Below, one piece after another: positions 9,160 to 17,973 of a stretch of 64,000 nt of DNA. The stretch spans positions 62,001 to 126,000 of the forward strand of contig QEUP01000002.1 in assembly GCA_003577145.1 (NCBI GenBank), given 5' to 3'. The notes under the pieces were generated by a model. That model was not told where the DNA came from and searched no databases. It was given only the letters and a program-made list of their open reading frames with translations. Source of the stretch: Acidobacteriota bacterium. Its GTDB lineage: Bacteria; Actinomycetota; Acidimicrobiia; Acidimicrobiales; Microtrichaceae. Within the stretch, counting starts at the first letter, position 1. Every line of letters begins with the position of its first letter. The position numbers and the translations under genes were made by a program.

Positions 9160-9822
9160 CTAGTCGATGCGCAACTCGTGCGGTCGTGGCGAATAGGACT
9201 TCAGGCCGGCGCGCTCACCGGCCGCACCCGACCAGATCGCGAAGGCCACCGGAACGGTCATGTCGTGGCTCAGCGGCACGCCCTCAGCGGCCAGGGCGCG
9301 TGCGAGCACCACCTGCCACACGCCATCGGACCAGCGTGCTGCCGCCTTCACGTCGTGCTCGGTCGCCCGAGCGACGGTCCCGATGCCGGTCGCGGTGATG
9401 GCGAAGGGCTCCTCGGTGCCGGCCCGCCAGTGCCAGCCGTTGACCGGCCGGGAGGGGCTGCCCATCGAGTCGTACTCGAAACCGCTGCCGTTGGCGGGGA
9501 ACAGCACCGCGCAAGCATCTGGATGGACGTTGACATCGGATATGAACCGGTTCGGCCTGGCAGCCGACCAGGCGAGCCTCACGGCGAGGGTCCCGGCGTT
9601 GACAAGGGCGGCGACACCCACCTCGCGGATGTCGCCCCTCGGCCGATCGGCCCAGGCGACCTGCACGTAAGCGGAAGGCTGCCGATCCAGAGGCGTGGGC
9701 ACCAACGGGATGGCGACCTCCTGTGCCCGCGACCATTCACCGGACCCGGGGTCGAGGAGGGCCTCCCCGCGGGCCCGGACCCGACGCGCGCCGACAACAC
9801 CGGCCTCGACGGACGAGGTCAC
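9160..9822 (-). CDS. molybdoenzyme heme-b gamma subunit (EbdC/DdhC-like)
   Basis: A 220-residue protein resembling the cytochrome-b-type gamma subunit of ethylbenzene and dimethyl sulfide dehydrogenases. Recognisable features are a beta-sandwich core, MGSPSRPVNGWHWRAG (the Met of MGSP corresponds to a heme axial ligand in the family) and a later WSDGVWQVVLARAL. The start is a GTG at 9822 overlapping the alpha stop as GTGA, so the open frame running further upstream is a shadow. Gene order here is alpha-gamma-beta-delta, unlike ebdABCD (alpha-beta-gamma-delta). No signal peptide is visible. Confidence 0.88.
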   Translation of the reverse strand: MTSSVEAGVVGARRVRARGEALLDPGSGEWSRAQEVAIPLVPTPLDRQPSAYVQVAWADRPRGDIREVGVAALVNAGTLAVRLAWSAARPNRFISDVNVHPDACAVLFPANGSGFEYDSMGSPSRPVNGWHWRAGTEEPFAITATGIGTVARATEHDVKAAARWSDGVWQVVLARALAAEGVPLSHDMTVPVAFAIWSGAAGERAGLKSYSPRPHELRID

Positions 9823-12689
9823 ACCTCCTCCCGCACTCGCTCGACCTGGACCGCCACTTCCTTGGGTACGTGGTTCATGGTCATGTACGCGCCCCGGTAC
9901 TGGAGGTGGCCATATCCACCGATCATGTTGTTCGGCTTGAGCGGGCTGGCGGCGACGTCGTTCTGGGTCGCTCCGTCGGGGAACTGGTAGCCCTCCCACG
10001 CGTGGTAGCAGATGATCTCCCCGGGTTGGACGGCCGGCGAGACCACTGCCCGCAGCTTGAACTCCCCGATGTCGTTGTACACGCGGACCTGGTCGTGGTC
10101 GCTGATGCCCCGCTCGCCGGCATCGGGCTGGCTGATGTAGACCACCGGGCCGCCTCGCTGGAGGCGCAGTAGCTGGCGGTTGGCGCGGAAGATGGCGTGC
10201 ATGCTCCAACGGTTGTGCCCGCCCGTCAGTCGCAGTGGGTACGGCCCGCCTGCCGGCACCGGTTCCTTGTGCACGGCGAGCTCCTCTCCCACCTCCTGGA
10301 ACCAGTCGTGATCGATGTAGAACTGCTGGCGGCCGGTGAGTGTGGGCCAGGGGTCCTTGCGTTTGATGAACCAGCCGAACTGGTTCATGGGCTCGCTGTA
10401 GTCGAAGTCGCTCATCATCGTGCTGAGACCGATCGCCAGGTCGATCGGATCGACCTCTTCGATCCTGACCATGCCGTCCTCGACCGCCTTCTTCCACGGC
10501 TGCTCGCCGAGGTCGGTGGCACGGGTGATCTGCGAGTTGCGCATGATGAAGTCGAGTGCGCGCGTCTCACCCTTCTCGCCTTCGACGTAGTGGCCGTCGG
10601 CGCTGAGCTCGTCGTAGAGGTTGTCGAGCCGGTGGACGTTGCCGTTGGGCTCCTTGTAGGTCTCGATCCCGCGGGCTAACGCCCGTTCCTGCAGCTTCTT
10701 GCCGAGCATCAGCATCACGTCCCACTCGTGCTTCGACTCGTAGAGCTCGGGCACGGCCCGGTCGCCGACCACGACGTAGGGGATGTAGGACTGCACGTAC
10801 TTGATCCCCGGCTTCTCGTAGTAGCCACAGGAGGGGAGGATGTAGTCGGCCCACATGCCCGACGTCGACATGCGGAAGTCGCATGTGACGATCGTGTCGA
10901 TGCTCTTCCACAGGCTGTCGCGGATCGTCTTGGCGTTCGGCCAGCGACGCAGCGGATTCGGGCCCGAGAAGTACAAGAACTTGGGCCGCTTGGGTGGCTT
11001 GGGCAGGATGGGCTGCCAGTTCTTCTCGAAGATCTCGTCCATGTACTCCGACACGGGCCGGCTGAGCGCCGGATCGGCGTAGGCGTCCCGGCCGGCGACC
11101 TTGGCGAACTCGGGGTCGTGCGCGTAGAGCCACGGGATGAGCGGTGTCGCCCGCATCGCCGAGGTCATCATGTCGAACATCATCTTGGAGACGTCTTGCA
11201 TCTGAGCCCGCTTCATCGGCATCGGGCCCGGTGGCTCGGTGGCGAGACGAGGACCGAACGTCGACATGATGAAGCCGGGCATCGGCCACCAGGTCGAAAC
11301 CTTGATCCCCGAGCCGGGCTTGCCGCCGGTGTTGCCGGTGAGCGCCATCAGGTATGCCATGCCGCGCTGGAACAGGTCGGAGTGGTAGTGCTTGCAGGCG
11401 CCCCATGACGAGAAGATCATCGCCGACTTGGCGCGGGCCAGCTCGCGGGCGACGGTCCGGATGTTGCGGGCAGGTACTCCGGTGATCTCGGCGACGGCGT
11501 CGGGTGAGTACTGGTCGAGGTGGTCCCGGAACAACTCGAAGACGGGGCGAACCTTGACCCGGGTGCCGTCGAGCAGCTTGACGTTGTGGGCCCCCTCGAG
11601 TGCGGGGTCCTCGTCGTCGTCCAGCGCGAGGGTCATGATGTCAGAACCCCAGGTGCCGGTTGCCAGGGCCTTACGCCCCTTGGCCTGGTTCCAGTAGTAG
11701 AACTGGTCGTCGGCTCCGTCTTCCACCACGTCGCTCTCACGGAGGAACTTGCCGGTGTCGTCGCGTACCAGGAACGGGAGGTCGGTCTGTTCCTTCAGGT
11801 AGGCCTCGTCGTAGAGCCCCTCTTCGACGATGACGTTGGCCATCCCCAGTGCCAACGCGGCATCGGTCCCGAAGCGGACAGGGAGCCAGCGGTCGGCGTG
11901 AGGTGTCGACGGGCTGAAGTCGGGAGCGATGGAGACGACCTTGGCACCCCGGTAGCGCGCTTCCCAGATGAAATGCGCTTCGGGAACGCGCGTGTAGTTG
12001 GGGTTGCCGACCCAGATGAGGATGTAGTCCGACAAGAACCAGTCGTCTGCCGTGCCCTCGCTCATGTAGGTGCCCCAGGTCTGGATCAACCCGTTTGGCA
12101 GGTCACCCACCCCGGCCCACGAGTCGATGATGGTGGCGCCGAGCGCACTACCGAAGAAGTGCATCTCCATCATCGAGCCGAGGCCGTTGTCGATGTTGGT
12201 GGTGCCCTGGTCGTAGATGACGCAGTCGGGCCCGTCCTCGACCAGGACGTCGATGAGCTTGTCGGCGATCTCCTCGAGCGCCTGGTCCCACGACAGCCGC
12301 TCCCATTGGCCCGAGCCCCGCTCACCGACCCGCTTCATCGGGTACCGGATGCGCGTGGGATCGTACATCTGGATGCTGTAGGCGCACCCGGACGCGCAGC
12401 CCCGGGGATTGAAGTCCGGGATGTGCTCGAACTCCTGCGGGTAGTTGGCGTTCTGCTCCTCGCGCCAGACGATGCCGTCCTTCACGAACGCATCGAGGGA
12501 GCAGGTGGAGATGCAGTTCGTGCGGAGGTGTGACACGTGGACCACGTCATCCCAGGTCCATTGGTCGCGGTACACGTCCTCCCACGCGCGGTACTCGTAG
12601 GGGCGTGAGAGCACATCTTGGAGGCGCTCGGTCGCCTCGATGGGGGCCAGCCGACGAAGGTCGGGTGGCCGAGTGGAGACGTCGGCCAC
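9819..12689 (-). CDS. type II DMSO-reductase-family molybdopterin alpha subunit
   Basis: A 956-residue molybdenum bis-MGD catalytic subunit. The N-terminal Fe-S (FS0) motif reads His54-x4-Cys59-x3-Cys63-x34-Cys98, followed by [22 protein letters not shown], typical of this family. [18 protein letters not shown] and [17 protein letters not shown] match the cofactor-binding core; an Asp in TADDW is a candidate Mo ligand. The C-terminal domain has [14 protein letters not shown] and [15 protein letters not shown]. It resembles ethylbenzene, dimethyl sulfide and steroid C25 dehydrogenases. Unlike those exported enzymes it has no twin-arginine signal. GTG start at 12689. The substrate is unknown. 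Confidence 0.95.
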   Translation of the reverse strand: MADVSTRPPDLRRLAPIEATERLQDVLSRPYEYRAWEDVYRDQWTWDDVVHVSHLRTNCISTCSLDAFVKDGIVWREEQNANYPQEFEHIPDFNPRGCASGCAYSIQMYDPTRIRYPMKRVGERGSGQWERLSWDQALEEIADKLIDVLVEDGPDCVIYDQGTTNIDNGLGSMMEMHFFGSALGATIIDSWAGVGDLPNGLIQTWGTYMSEGTADDWFLSDYILIWVGNPNYTRVPEAHFIWEARYRGAKVVSIAPDFSPSTPHADRWLPVRFGTDAALALGMANVIVEEGLYDEAYLKEQTDLPFLVRDDTGKFLRESDVVEDGADDQFYYWNQAKGRKALATGTWGSDIMTLALDDDEDPALEGAHNVKLLDGTRVKVRPVFELFRDHLDQYSPDAVAEITGVPARNIRTVARELARAKSAMIFSSWGACKHYHSDLFQRGMAYLMALTGNTGGKPGSGIKVSTWWPMPGFIMSTFGPRLATEPPGPMPMKRAQMQDVSKMMFDMMTSAMRATPLIPWLYAHDPEFAKVAGRDAYADPALSRPVSEYMDEIFEKNWQPILPKPPKRPKFLYFSGPNPLRRWPNAKTIRDSLWKSIDTIVTCDFRMSTSGMWADYILPSCGYYEKPGIKYVQSYIPYVVVGDRAVPELYESKHEWDVMLMLGKKLQERALARGIETYKEPNGNVHRLDNLYDELSADGHYVEGEKGETRALDFIMRNSQITRATDLGEQPWKKAVEDGMVRIEEVDPIDLAIGLSTMMSDFDYSEPMNQFGWFIKRKDPWPTLTGRQQFYIDHDWFQEVGEELAVHKEPVPAGGPYPLRLTGGHNRWSMHAIFRANRQLLRLQRGGPVVYISQPDAGERGISDHDQVRVYNDIGEFKLRAVVSPAVQPGEIICYHAWEGYQFPDGATQNDVAASPLKPNNMIGGYGHLQYRGAYMTMNHVPKEVAVQVERVREEV

Positions 12690-12697
12690 GACTCGGT

Positions 12698-12856
12698 TCA
12701 GGACTCGGGGTCTTGGCTGTCTTCGGCTTCGTCGGTCTCGTCGGTCTCGTCGGTCTCGTCGGCAGCAGCCTTCGCCGAGGCCGACTTCTTGGCGTTGCTC
12801 TTGTCTTCCTTCTCCTTGAGCTTGTCGAAATCGAGATTCACCGAGACTGAGAACAC
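12698..12856 (-). CDS. small highly charged ORF heading the molybdoenzyme operon
   Basis: A 52-residue ORF starting at a GTG (12856) with AAGGGGGAA five bases upstream and ending nine bases before the alpha-subunit start. The sequence begins [18 protein letters not shown], continues with a Lys/Ala-rich stretch, then a Asp-Glu-Thr tandem and an acidic tail. It is likely disordered or helical and hydrophilic. The ribosome binding site and position argue that it is translated with the operon. I recognise no family; an assembly, stability or regulatory role is only a guess. Confidence 0.6.
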   Translation of the reverse strand: MFSVSVNLDFDKLKEKEDKSNAKKSASAKAAADETDETDETDEAEDSQDPES

Positions 12857-13022
12857 TGGGTTCCCCCTTCGTTCACCCCGGGACCCTGCGCCCCGAGCCA
12901 ATCGTTATATTTCTTCGCTAGGCTTTAGAGGATATATTGGCTCTGGCCGAGTTTCCAAGGAAGGTCGCCCAATCGGAGGGCCTGGCCAGGACCGAGGCTG
13001 GGTCCGGGGAAAGGACAGGACC
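12857..13022. promoter_or_regulatory. divergent promoter region of molybdoenzyme operon and AAA+/VWA genes
   Basis: Between the molybdoenzyme operon (minus) and the CbbQ-like gene (plus). It contains an AT-rich patch at 12901-12939, conspicuous in this GC-rich DNA, with -10-like TATATT at 12933-12938 on the plus strand and TATAAC-like sequence on the minus strand. Both divergent promoters probably overlap here. No clear operator palindrome was found. Confidence 0.5.
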
Positions 13023-13889
13023 ACGACCGCAAAGCCACGCGAGGGCTTCCAGCGGCTCCAGATCGAGGATTTCCGCATCACCGAGGAGCCGTTCTACCTG
13101 CCCATCGCCGACGAGGTCGCCTTGTTCGAGACTGCCTACGAGCAAAAGGTACCCGTGGTCCTCAAGGGTCCCACGGGGTGCGGCAAGACACGATTCGTCG
13201 AGTACATGTCCTGGCATCTCCACCGCCACATCGGCAACCGCGAGGAGGAAGGCGTCCCTCTCATAACCGTCGCCTGCCACGAGGATCTCACCGCATCGGA
13301 TCTGGTCGGCCGCTATCTCCTGGAAGACGACCAGACCCGTTGGATAGACGGGCCGCTCACCCGTGCGGTGAAGTTCGGGGCGCTGTGCTATCTCGACGAG
13401 GTGGTCGAGGCCCGCAAGGACACGACGGTGCTCATACACCCTCTCGCTGACTACCGTCGCCTGCTGCCGGTCGAGAAGCGCGGTGAACTGCTCGAGGCCG
13501 CCGACGGATTCCTTCTCGTCCTCTCCTACAACCCCGGCTACCAGTCGGCGCTGAAGGACCTCAAGCACTCCACCCGCCAGCGCTTCATCGCCATCGAGTT
13601 CGGCTACCCCGAGCGCGACCAGGAGACCGAGATCATCACCAAGGAGTCGGGCTGTGCGGCCGATACCGCGGCTGCACTCGCCAAGCTGGGCGACAAGGTG
13701 CGCAATCTCCGGGAGCACGGACTCGAAGAGGGTGTCTCGACTCGTCTGCTGGTCTATGCAGGCAAGCTCATCGCCCGTGACATCCCGCCGCGCCGCGCCT
13801 GCGAGACCGCTGTCGTCTGGGCACTTACCGACGATCTGGAGGTGCAGCGCTCCATCGAGGAAGTCGTCACGTCGATCTTCGAGGACTGA
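13023..13889 (+). CDS. MoxR-type AAA+ ATPase, CbbQ/NirQ/NorQ family (non-canonical start)
   Basis: An AAA+ ATPase of about 288 residues with Walker [11 protein letters not shown], Walker [13 protein letters not shown], sensor SYNPGYQ and the CbbQ N-terminal block [14 protein letters not shown]. Family members pair with VWA proteins to activate metalloenzymes such as Rubisco or NO reductase. The start is a puzzle: no ATG, GTG or TTG exists in frame between about 12822 and 13122, and the latter would cut the conserved N-terminus. ACG at 13023 lies seven bases after AAAGGA, exactly where a start is expected. ATT at 12936 is another option. Five bases separate it from the VWA gene. Confidence 0.88.
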   Translation, partial: TTAKPREGFQRLQIEDFRITEEPFYLPIADEVALFETAYEQKVPVVLKGPTGCGKTRFVEYMSWHLHRHIGNREEEGVPLITVACHEDLTASDLVGRYLLEDDQTRWIDGPLTRAVKFGALCYLDEVVEARKDTTVLIHPLADYRRLLPVEKRGELLEAADGFLLVLSYNPGYQSALKDLKHSTRQRFIAIEFGYPERDQETEIITKESGCAADTAAALAKLGDKVRNLREHGLEEGVSTRLLVYAGKLIARDIPPRRACETAVVWALTDDLEVQRSIEEVVTSIFED

Positions 13890-13894
13890 CCTCA

Positions 13895-16879
13895 GTGGCG
13901 CCACAGGGCCCGCGGGGACTCGATGCCGACATCGGAGGCCTGACCTTCGCCTTGTCGGATGCCTTCGCCCGTGTCGCTCCTGCGGTCAGCACGAGTCTCG
14001 GGGATCCGGCGTCGATACGGCGCTGGACCGACCTGGCCTTGGGCCTGGCCGAACGGTCACCCGGTGTCGCGATCGCCTTCATCGAGGCCAGCCCAGCGGT
14101 GTTGGAGGACCTTCCGGTGGCGGGCCTGGAGAGATGGGTCAACCAGGGAAGAAGCCTGATCGGCGGTGGGTGGAGATCGGCGCGCTTGGCTATGTCGTAC
14201 TTCGACAACGGTGCCGCCTTGCTCGGGCTGGTTCCCGTCACGGCGCTGGACCATCTCGTTGCGGTGGTCGGCCTTCTCAGCGAGACCGCCCCGGAGATCG
14301 CCGCCGGCTGCATCCGTGAGGCACCCGCGGCGCTCGCCGACCTCAACCCCGGAGATCGTGAGCCCTTTCTGAGGCTGCTCGAATCCGTGACCAGGGGTTC
14401 CTGGGCCGATACCGACCGCTGCCTTGAGCGCACCCCGGCGTTGCTGGGGGCAGTCGAGCCAGCGTTCCGCCCCGGTCTGCTGGAGCTGGCGAGCTCGCTG
14501 GTCGAGCAGGTCGGCCCAGGGGCGTTCCGGCTCTTCACGGAGGCAGCCGAGGCGTTGGCCGCGATCGCGGCGGGCGATCGGGGGGACGTCCTGGGTTCGG
14601 CCCGACGGCTGGGCGCGTCCGACGCCGAGGCCGCTGTCGAGTACATCAAGTCGGCGCAGTCTGTGCGCAGCCGGCTCTCCTCCGAGCAGGAACGGCACTG
14701 GTTCGAGGCGGGACTGGGTGTCCTCGACGAGCCGGATGGATCCGCGCGGGCCGTGAGCTGGTTCCGGCTCGAATCGGTCGGGTCCCTCGAGATGCTGGCC
14801 TCTCTGGCCGGCCGCGTCGAGTTGCACGACGTGGGCAGCGTACTTCGTCTCTACGCCGAGGCGCTCTCGGGCACCCAGGTCCTCGTACAGCCGCGGGACG
14901 TGTTGGTCAGGCGGCGCATCGGCTGGGGGAGCGAGGGCGGTTCGACGACAGACGGCGTGTCGATCTTCCTCCCCTCGGCGGTCGACACCTTCGGTGAGCA
15001 CCAAGCCAACTTCTCGGTCTACAAGGTGCATACGACCCACCAGGCGGCCCGGCTCGAGTTCGGCTCCTTCCGGTTCGAGTTCGACGCCGACGGCGAGTTC
15101 CTCGCGTCCACCTCGGTCAGGCGCGAGGCGGACGTCGACAACGGCAGGCGGTCCGTCTCCCCTGGCCGACCGCCGATGCGGCGCTACTTCGACCTGTTCG
15201 AGGACAGGCTGCTGATCTCGGAGCTCTTCGCGGTCGTCGAGGGCACCCGCATAGACGCCCGTGCGAGCGGCGAATACCCGGGCATCCGCAACGCGCTGAG
15301 GCGGCTGCAGGACCACGAGGCCGGAGCACGGCCAGACGTCGAGGCCATGCCGTTGCGGCAGGCGTTCGTGGAGAACCTCCAACGGGCCTCTCTCGGCCGG
15401 CGGGATCTGATGAGGTGGCCGGCGGACAAGGCAGACCAACTCGCATCGGCAGTCACCACGCTGCAGATCGTCGAACGCCGCGGCGCGACCGTCCAGGATT
15501 CGGCGGAGGTCGCGGCGATCCTCTACGACGCGGCTGCATCGCTGCCCAACGTTCCCCCACGCGAGTCGGGGGGCGGATGGTCCGTGCCGGGCGACGATAC
15601 GGGCGGGACGCACCCGCCTCCCGGTGCCACCTCGGCGAAGCGGCACCCGGGTGCGAGCGTGGAGGTCCCCTTTGAGCCCCCCCCACAGCCCGGGCACCGG
15701 GGCGAGTTCAAGCCCGAGTTGGTCCAGCTGTTGGCCACCATGGCCGACCAGGGGGAGGACGCCTTCGGGCGGTGCCTCGCCAGACAGGATCTGGAGGAGC
15801 TGCTCGCCGGGTGCCGGGAGCTGGCCGTCTCCGACAACGCCGACGGCGACGAGGAGCCCACGCTCGACGAGCTGCTCGACAACCTACAGAGCGAGGCGTC
15901 AGAGCGAGCAGCGGCGGACACGGACGAGGAGGGCACTCGTGAATCCAACGGGGACGGCTCTGATGGCATCGAGTGGTACCGCTACGACGAGTGGGACTAC
16001 CGGGCCCACGACTACCGGCCGGCCTGGTGTGCGCTCGGCGAGCAGCGAGCCCAACAGGGTGGCCTCGATTTCTACGACGACACCCTCCGTCGCCACCACG
16101 GCCTCGTGGTCGAGACCCGGCGCCAGTTCGAGCGCATGCGGCCGGAGTCGTTCCGTCGCATCAGGCGGCTGGAGGACGGTCATGAGATCGATCTCGACGA
16201 GGCGATCCAGTTCCATGCCGACAAGCTGGCGGGGGCCGGTCCACTGGCTCGCTTCTACTCCCGCCGCAACAAGATCGACCGCAACGTTGCGGTGGCGCTG
16301 CTTCTCGACATGTCCGCCTCGACCGGCGAGGTGATCGGCGAGCACAACAAACGCATCATCGATGTCGAGAAGGAATCAGCCGTACTGATGATCGAGGCGC
16401 TCGAAGCCATAGGTGACGCTTACGGGATCTACTGCTTCTCCGGCGAGGGCCGCGAGAACGTCGAGCTCAGCGTGGTCAAGGAGCTCGACGAGTCGCTCGA
16501 TGACCGGGTACGCATGCGCATCGACGCCATAGAGCCGGTGCAGGCGACACGGATGGGTCCGGCGATCCGACATGTCGTAGCGAAGCTCGATGCCCACGAC
16601 GCCAAGGTGAAGATCTTCATCCTGGTGTCGGACGGCCGGCCTGAGGACGAGGACTACGGCCGCGACCGCGACGAGAGGGAATACGCCGTACACGACACCC
16701 GCCGGGCGCTCATCGAAGCGAAGCGCCTGCGCATCGAGCCGTTCCTCATAACCGTCGACAGCGAAGGCCATGACTACCTCGGGCAGATGTGCGACGACAT
16801 CGGCTATGAGGTGGTGACCGACATCGAGGCGTTGCCCCGCCGCCTCCCGCGCCTGTACCGCTACGTCGCCTCCGAGTGA
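13895..16879 (+). CDS. VWA-domain protein, NorD/CbbO family
   Basis: A 994-residue partner of the AAA+ ATPase. The C-terminal quarter is a von Willebrand factor A domain with the MIDAS motif DMSAST and FILVSDGRPEDEDYG, as in NorD/CbbO proteins. The N-terminal 270 residues are Ala/Leu/Glu-rich helical repeats, followed by a central domain with RRRIGWG and RRYFDLFEDRL, and an acidic linker around residues 640-690. GTG start, directly after the ATPase stop, so the two are one operon. By analogy the pair remodels a metalloenzyme; the divergent molybdoenzyme is the obvious candidate client (inference). Confidence 0.92.
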   Translation: MAPQGPRGLDADIGGLTFALSDAFARVAPAVSTSLGDPASIRRWTDLALGLAERSPGVAIAFIEASPAVLEDLPVAGLERWVNQGRSLIGGGWRSARLAMSYFDNGAALLGLVPVTALDHLVAVVGLLSETAPEIAAGCIREAPAALADLNPGDREPFLRLLESVTRGSWADTDRCLERTPALLGAVEPAFRPGLLELASSLVEQVGPGAFRLFTEAAEALAAIAAGDRGDVLGSARRLGASDAEAAVEYIKSAQSVRSRLSSEQERHWFEAGLGVLDEPDGSARAVSWFRLESVGSLEMLASLAGRVELHDVGSVLRLYAEALSGTQVLVQPRDVLVRRRIGWGSEGGSTTDGVSIFLPSAVDTFGEHQANFSVYKVHTTHQAARLEFGSFRFEFDADGEFLASTSVRREADVDNGRRSVSPGRPPMRRYFDLFEDRLLISELFAVVEGTRIDARASGEYPGIRNALRRLQDHEAGARPDVEAMPLRQAFVENLQRASLGRRDLMRWPADKADQLASAVTTLQIVERRGATVQDSAEVAAILYDAAASLPNVPPRESGGGWSVPGDDTGGTHPPPGATSAKRHPGASVEVPFEPPPQPGHRGEFKPELVQLLATMADQGEDAFGRCLARQDLEELLAGCRELAVSDNADGDEEPTLDELLDNLQSEASERAAADTDEEGTRESNGDGSDGIEWYRYDEWDYRAHDYRPAWCALGEQRAQQGGLDFYDDTLRRHHGLVVETRRQFERMRPESFRRIRRLEDGHEIDLDEAIQFHADKLAGAGPLARFYSRRNKIDRNVAVALLLDMSASTGEVIGEHNKRIIDVEKESAVLMIEALEAIGDAYGIYCFSGEGRENVELSVVKELDESLDDRVRMRIDAIEPVQATRMGPAIRHVVAKLDAHDAKVKIFILVSDGRPEDEDYGRDRDEREYAVHDTRRALIEAKRLRIEPFLITVDSEGHDYLGQMCDDIGYEVVTDIEALPRRLPRLYRYVASE

Positions 16880-16910
16880 GAGCGGCCGTCCCCCCCGATC
16901 AGCCCGTTCT

Positions 16911-16950
16911 GTGAACGCGCGTGGCCCCTATAGGGGCCTTTTCGGTTCAC
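16911..16950. repeat. dispersed palindrome, copy 3
   Basis: GTGAAC ... GGCCCCTATAGGGGCC ... GTTCAC, 32 bp after the VWA stop. The plus strand reads GGGGCCTTTT after the hairpin, so it can work as an intrinsic terminator for the AAA+/VWA operon. Confidence 0.9.
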
Positions 16951-16977
16951 AGAACCTGCAGATCATAGACGATCCGA

Positions 16978-16983
16978 TATACT
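16978..16983 (+). promoter_or_regulatory. -10 element of a probable leaderless promoter
   Basis: TATACT ends seven bases before the ATG at 16991, which would place the transcription start at or next to the A of the ATG. No Shine-Dalgarno sequence fits in the remaining space apart from GGCGGAG. Leaderless mRNAs are common in actinobacteria. The -35 box is not obvious. Confidence 0.5.
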
Positions 16984-16990
16984 GGCGGAG

Positions 16991-17323
16991 ATGTTGGCGG
17001 CCCAACTCTTGAGGCAAGCGCGCAAGGCGGCAGGGCTCACCCAGGCCGAACTGGCCCGGCGGGCAGGGACCAGCCAACCCGTCATATCCGCCTACGAGCG
17101 CGACCGGCGCGATCCGTCGGTGTCCACTCTGCAGCGCATCGTGCGAGCGGCCGGGGCCCAGCTGAGACTCGGTTACGGCTTCGTCGCGGCGAACGGCGCC
17201 CTGCCACGGGCTGTCGATGACGAAGAGAGATCCGACCGGCTCGTGGACGTGCTACTTCTCGCTGATGCCATCCCGACGCGACCGCGTCGGGAGCTGACGT
17301 TCCCACGGATCTCGTCGAGTTGA
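16991..17323 (+). CDS. XRE-family helix-turn-helix antitoxin/regulator
   Basis: A 110-residue protein with an N-terminal XRE/Cro helix-turn-helix (residues about 5-60; LTQAELARRAGTSQPVISAYE is the core, written here as the scaffold of helices 2-3) and a short C-terminal tail. It overlaps the next gene by four bases (TTGA), so both are translationally coupled. The arrangement, an XRE regulator followed by a nucleotidyltransferase-fold protein, is that of a toxin-antitoxin-like module in which the HTH protein represses the operon and neutralises the partner. Confidence 0.85.
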   Translation: MLAAQLLRQARKAAGLTQAELARRAGTSQPVISAYERDRRDPSVSTLQRIVRAAGAQLRLGYGFVAANGALPRAVDDEERSDRLVDVLLLADAIPTRPRRELTFPRISSS

Positions 17324-17874
17324 CCGAAGCGCCGAGTCTGCCGGAGAAGGTGCTCGCCATAGACGAGGCGCTCGACGCGGTACCGCACGCCTTCGGCGGC
17401 GCTCTTGCCCTCGCCTACTACGCCGAACCCCGTGCCACCGTCGACATCGACGTGAACGTCTTCGTCCCTGCAGACGACGCCGAGGTTGCTCTCGAGCCCC
17501 TCCGCACTCTGGGTATCGACTCTGACGACGCGACCGCAGCTACGGCGCGAGCCGAAGGCCAGGTGCGCCTGTGGTGGGGTTCGACACCAGTCGATCTCTT
17601 CTTCAGCTACGACCGGTTTCATGACGCTGCGGCAAGGGCGATCCGCAGGGTTCCCTTCGCCGACTCCGCCATCCCGATCCTGGCCGTCGGCCACCTGATC
17701 GTGTGCAAGGTCGTGTTCGATCGGCCGCAGGACTGGGTCGACATCGCAGCCATGCTCGAGTCGGATGCCCCCATCGACGCAGCCGAAGTCGGCAGGTGGG
17801 TGGGCCGCATCTGTGGCGACGAAGACCCACGGTACGAGCGCATCCTCACGCTGATGGCCTCACCACCGGACTGA
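17320..17874 (+). CDS. nucleotidyltransferase-fold protein (AbiEii/MNT-like toxin candidate)
   Basis: A 184-residue protein with the minimal nucleotidyltransferase signature: Gly26-Gly27 followed by TVDIDVNVF with metal-binding Asp42 and Asp44. A third acidic residue may be in STPVDLFFSYD. AbiEii-like and MenA-like toxins share this fold and transfer nucleotides to RNA or protein. The start is a TTG overlapping the stop of the XRE gene. Whether it is a toxin here is inferred from the partner gene; a housekeeping nucleotidyltransferase is the alternative. Confidence 0.75.
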   Translation: MTEAPSLPEKVLAIDEALDAVPHAFGGALALAYYAEPRATVDIDVNVFVPADDAEVALEPLRTLGIDSDDATAATARAEGQVRLWWGSTPVDLFFSYDRFHDAAARAIRRVPFADSAIPILAVGHLIVCKVVFDRPQDWVDIAAMLESDAPIDAAEVGRWVGRICGDEDPRYERILTLMASPPD

Positions 17875-17973
17875 TGCGTGCCGGATGCTGTCCGCAGCTC
17901 TTTCCAAACACCGACCCGATCAACTCGCGGCCGCCTACCATCCAACACGGCCAGGTCAGCGGGGGAGGATCAG

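Noticed and set aside
12618-13022. N-terminal extension of the AAA+ gene from a TTG at 12618
   Set aside because: It would overlap the alpha-subunit start and the small charged ORF on the other strand, and the extension has no AAA+ family character.
16991-17874. Phage remnant around the XRE gene
   Set aside because: No other phage-type genes adjoin it; the coupled nucleotidyltransferase fits a toxin-antitoxin-like pair better.
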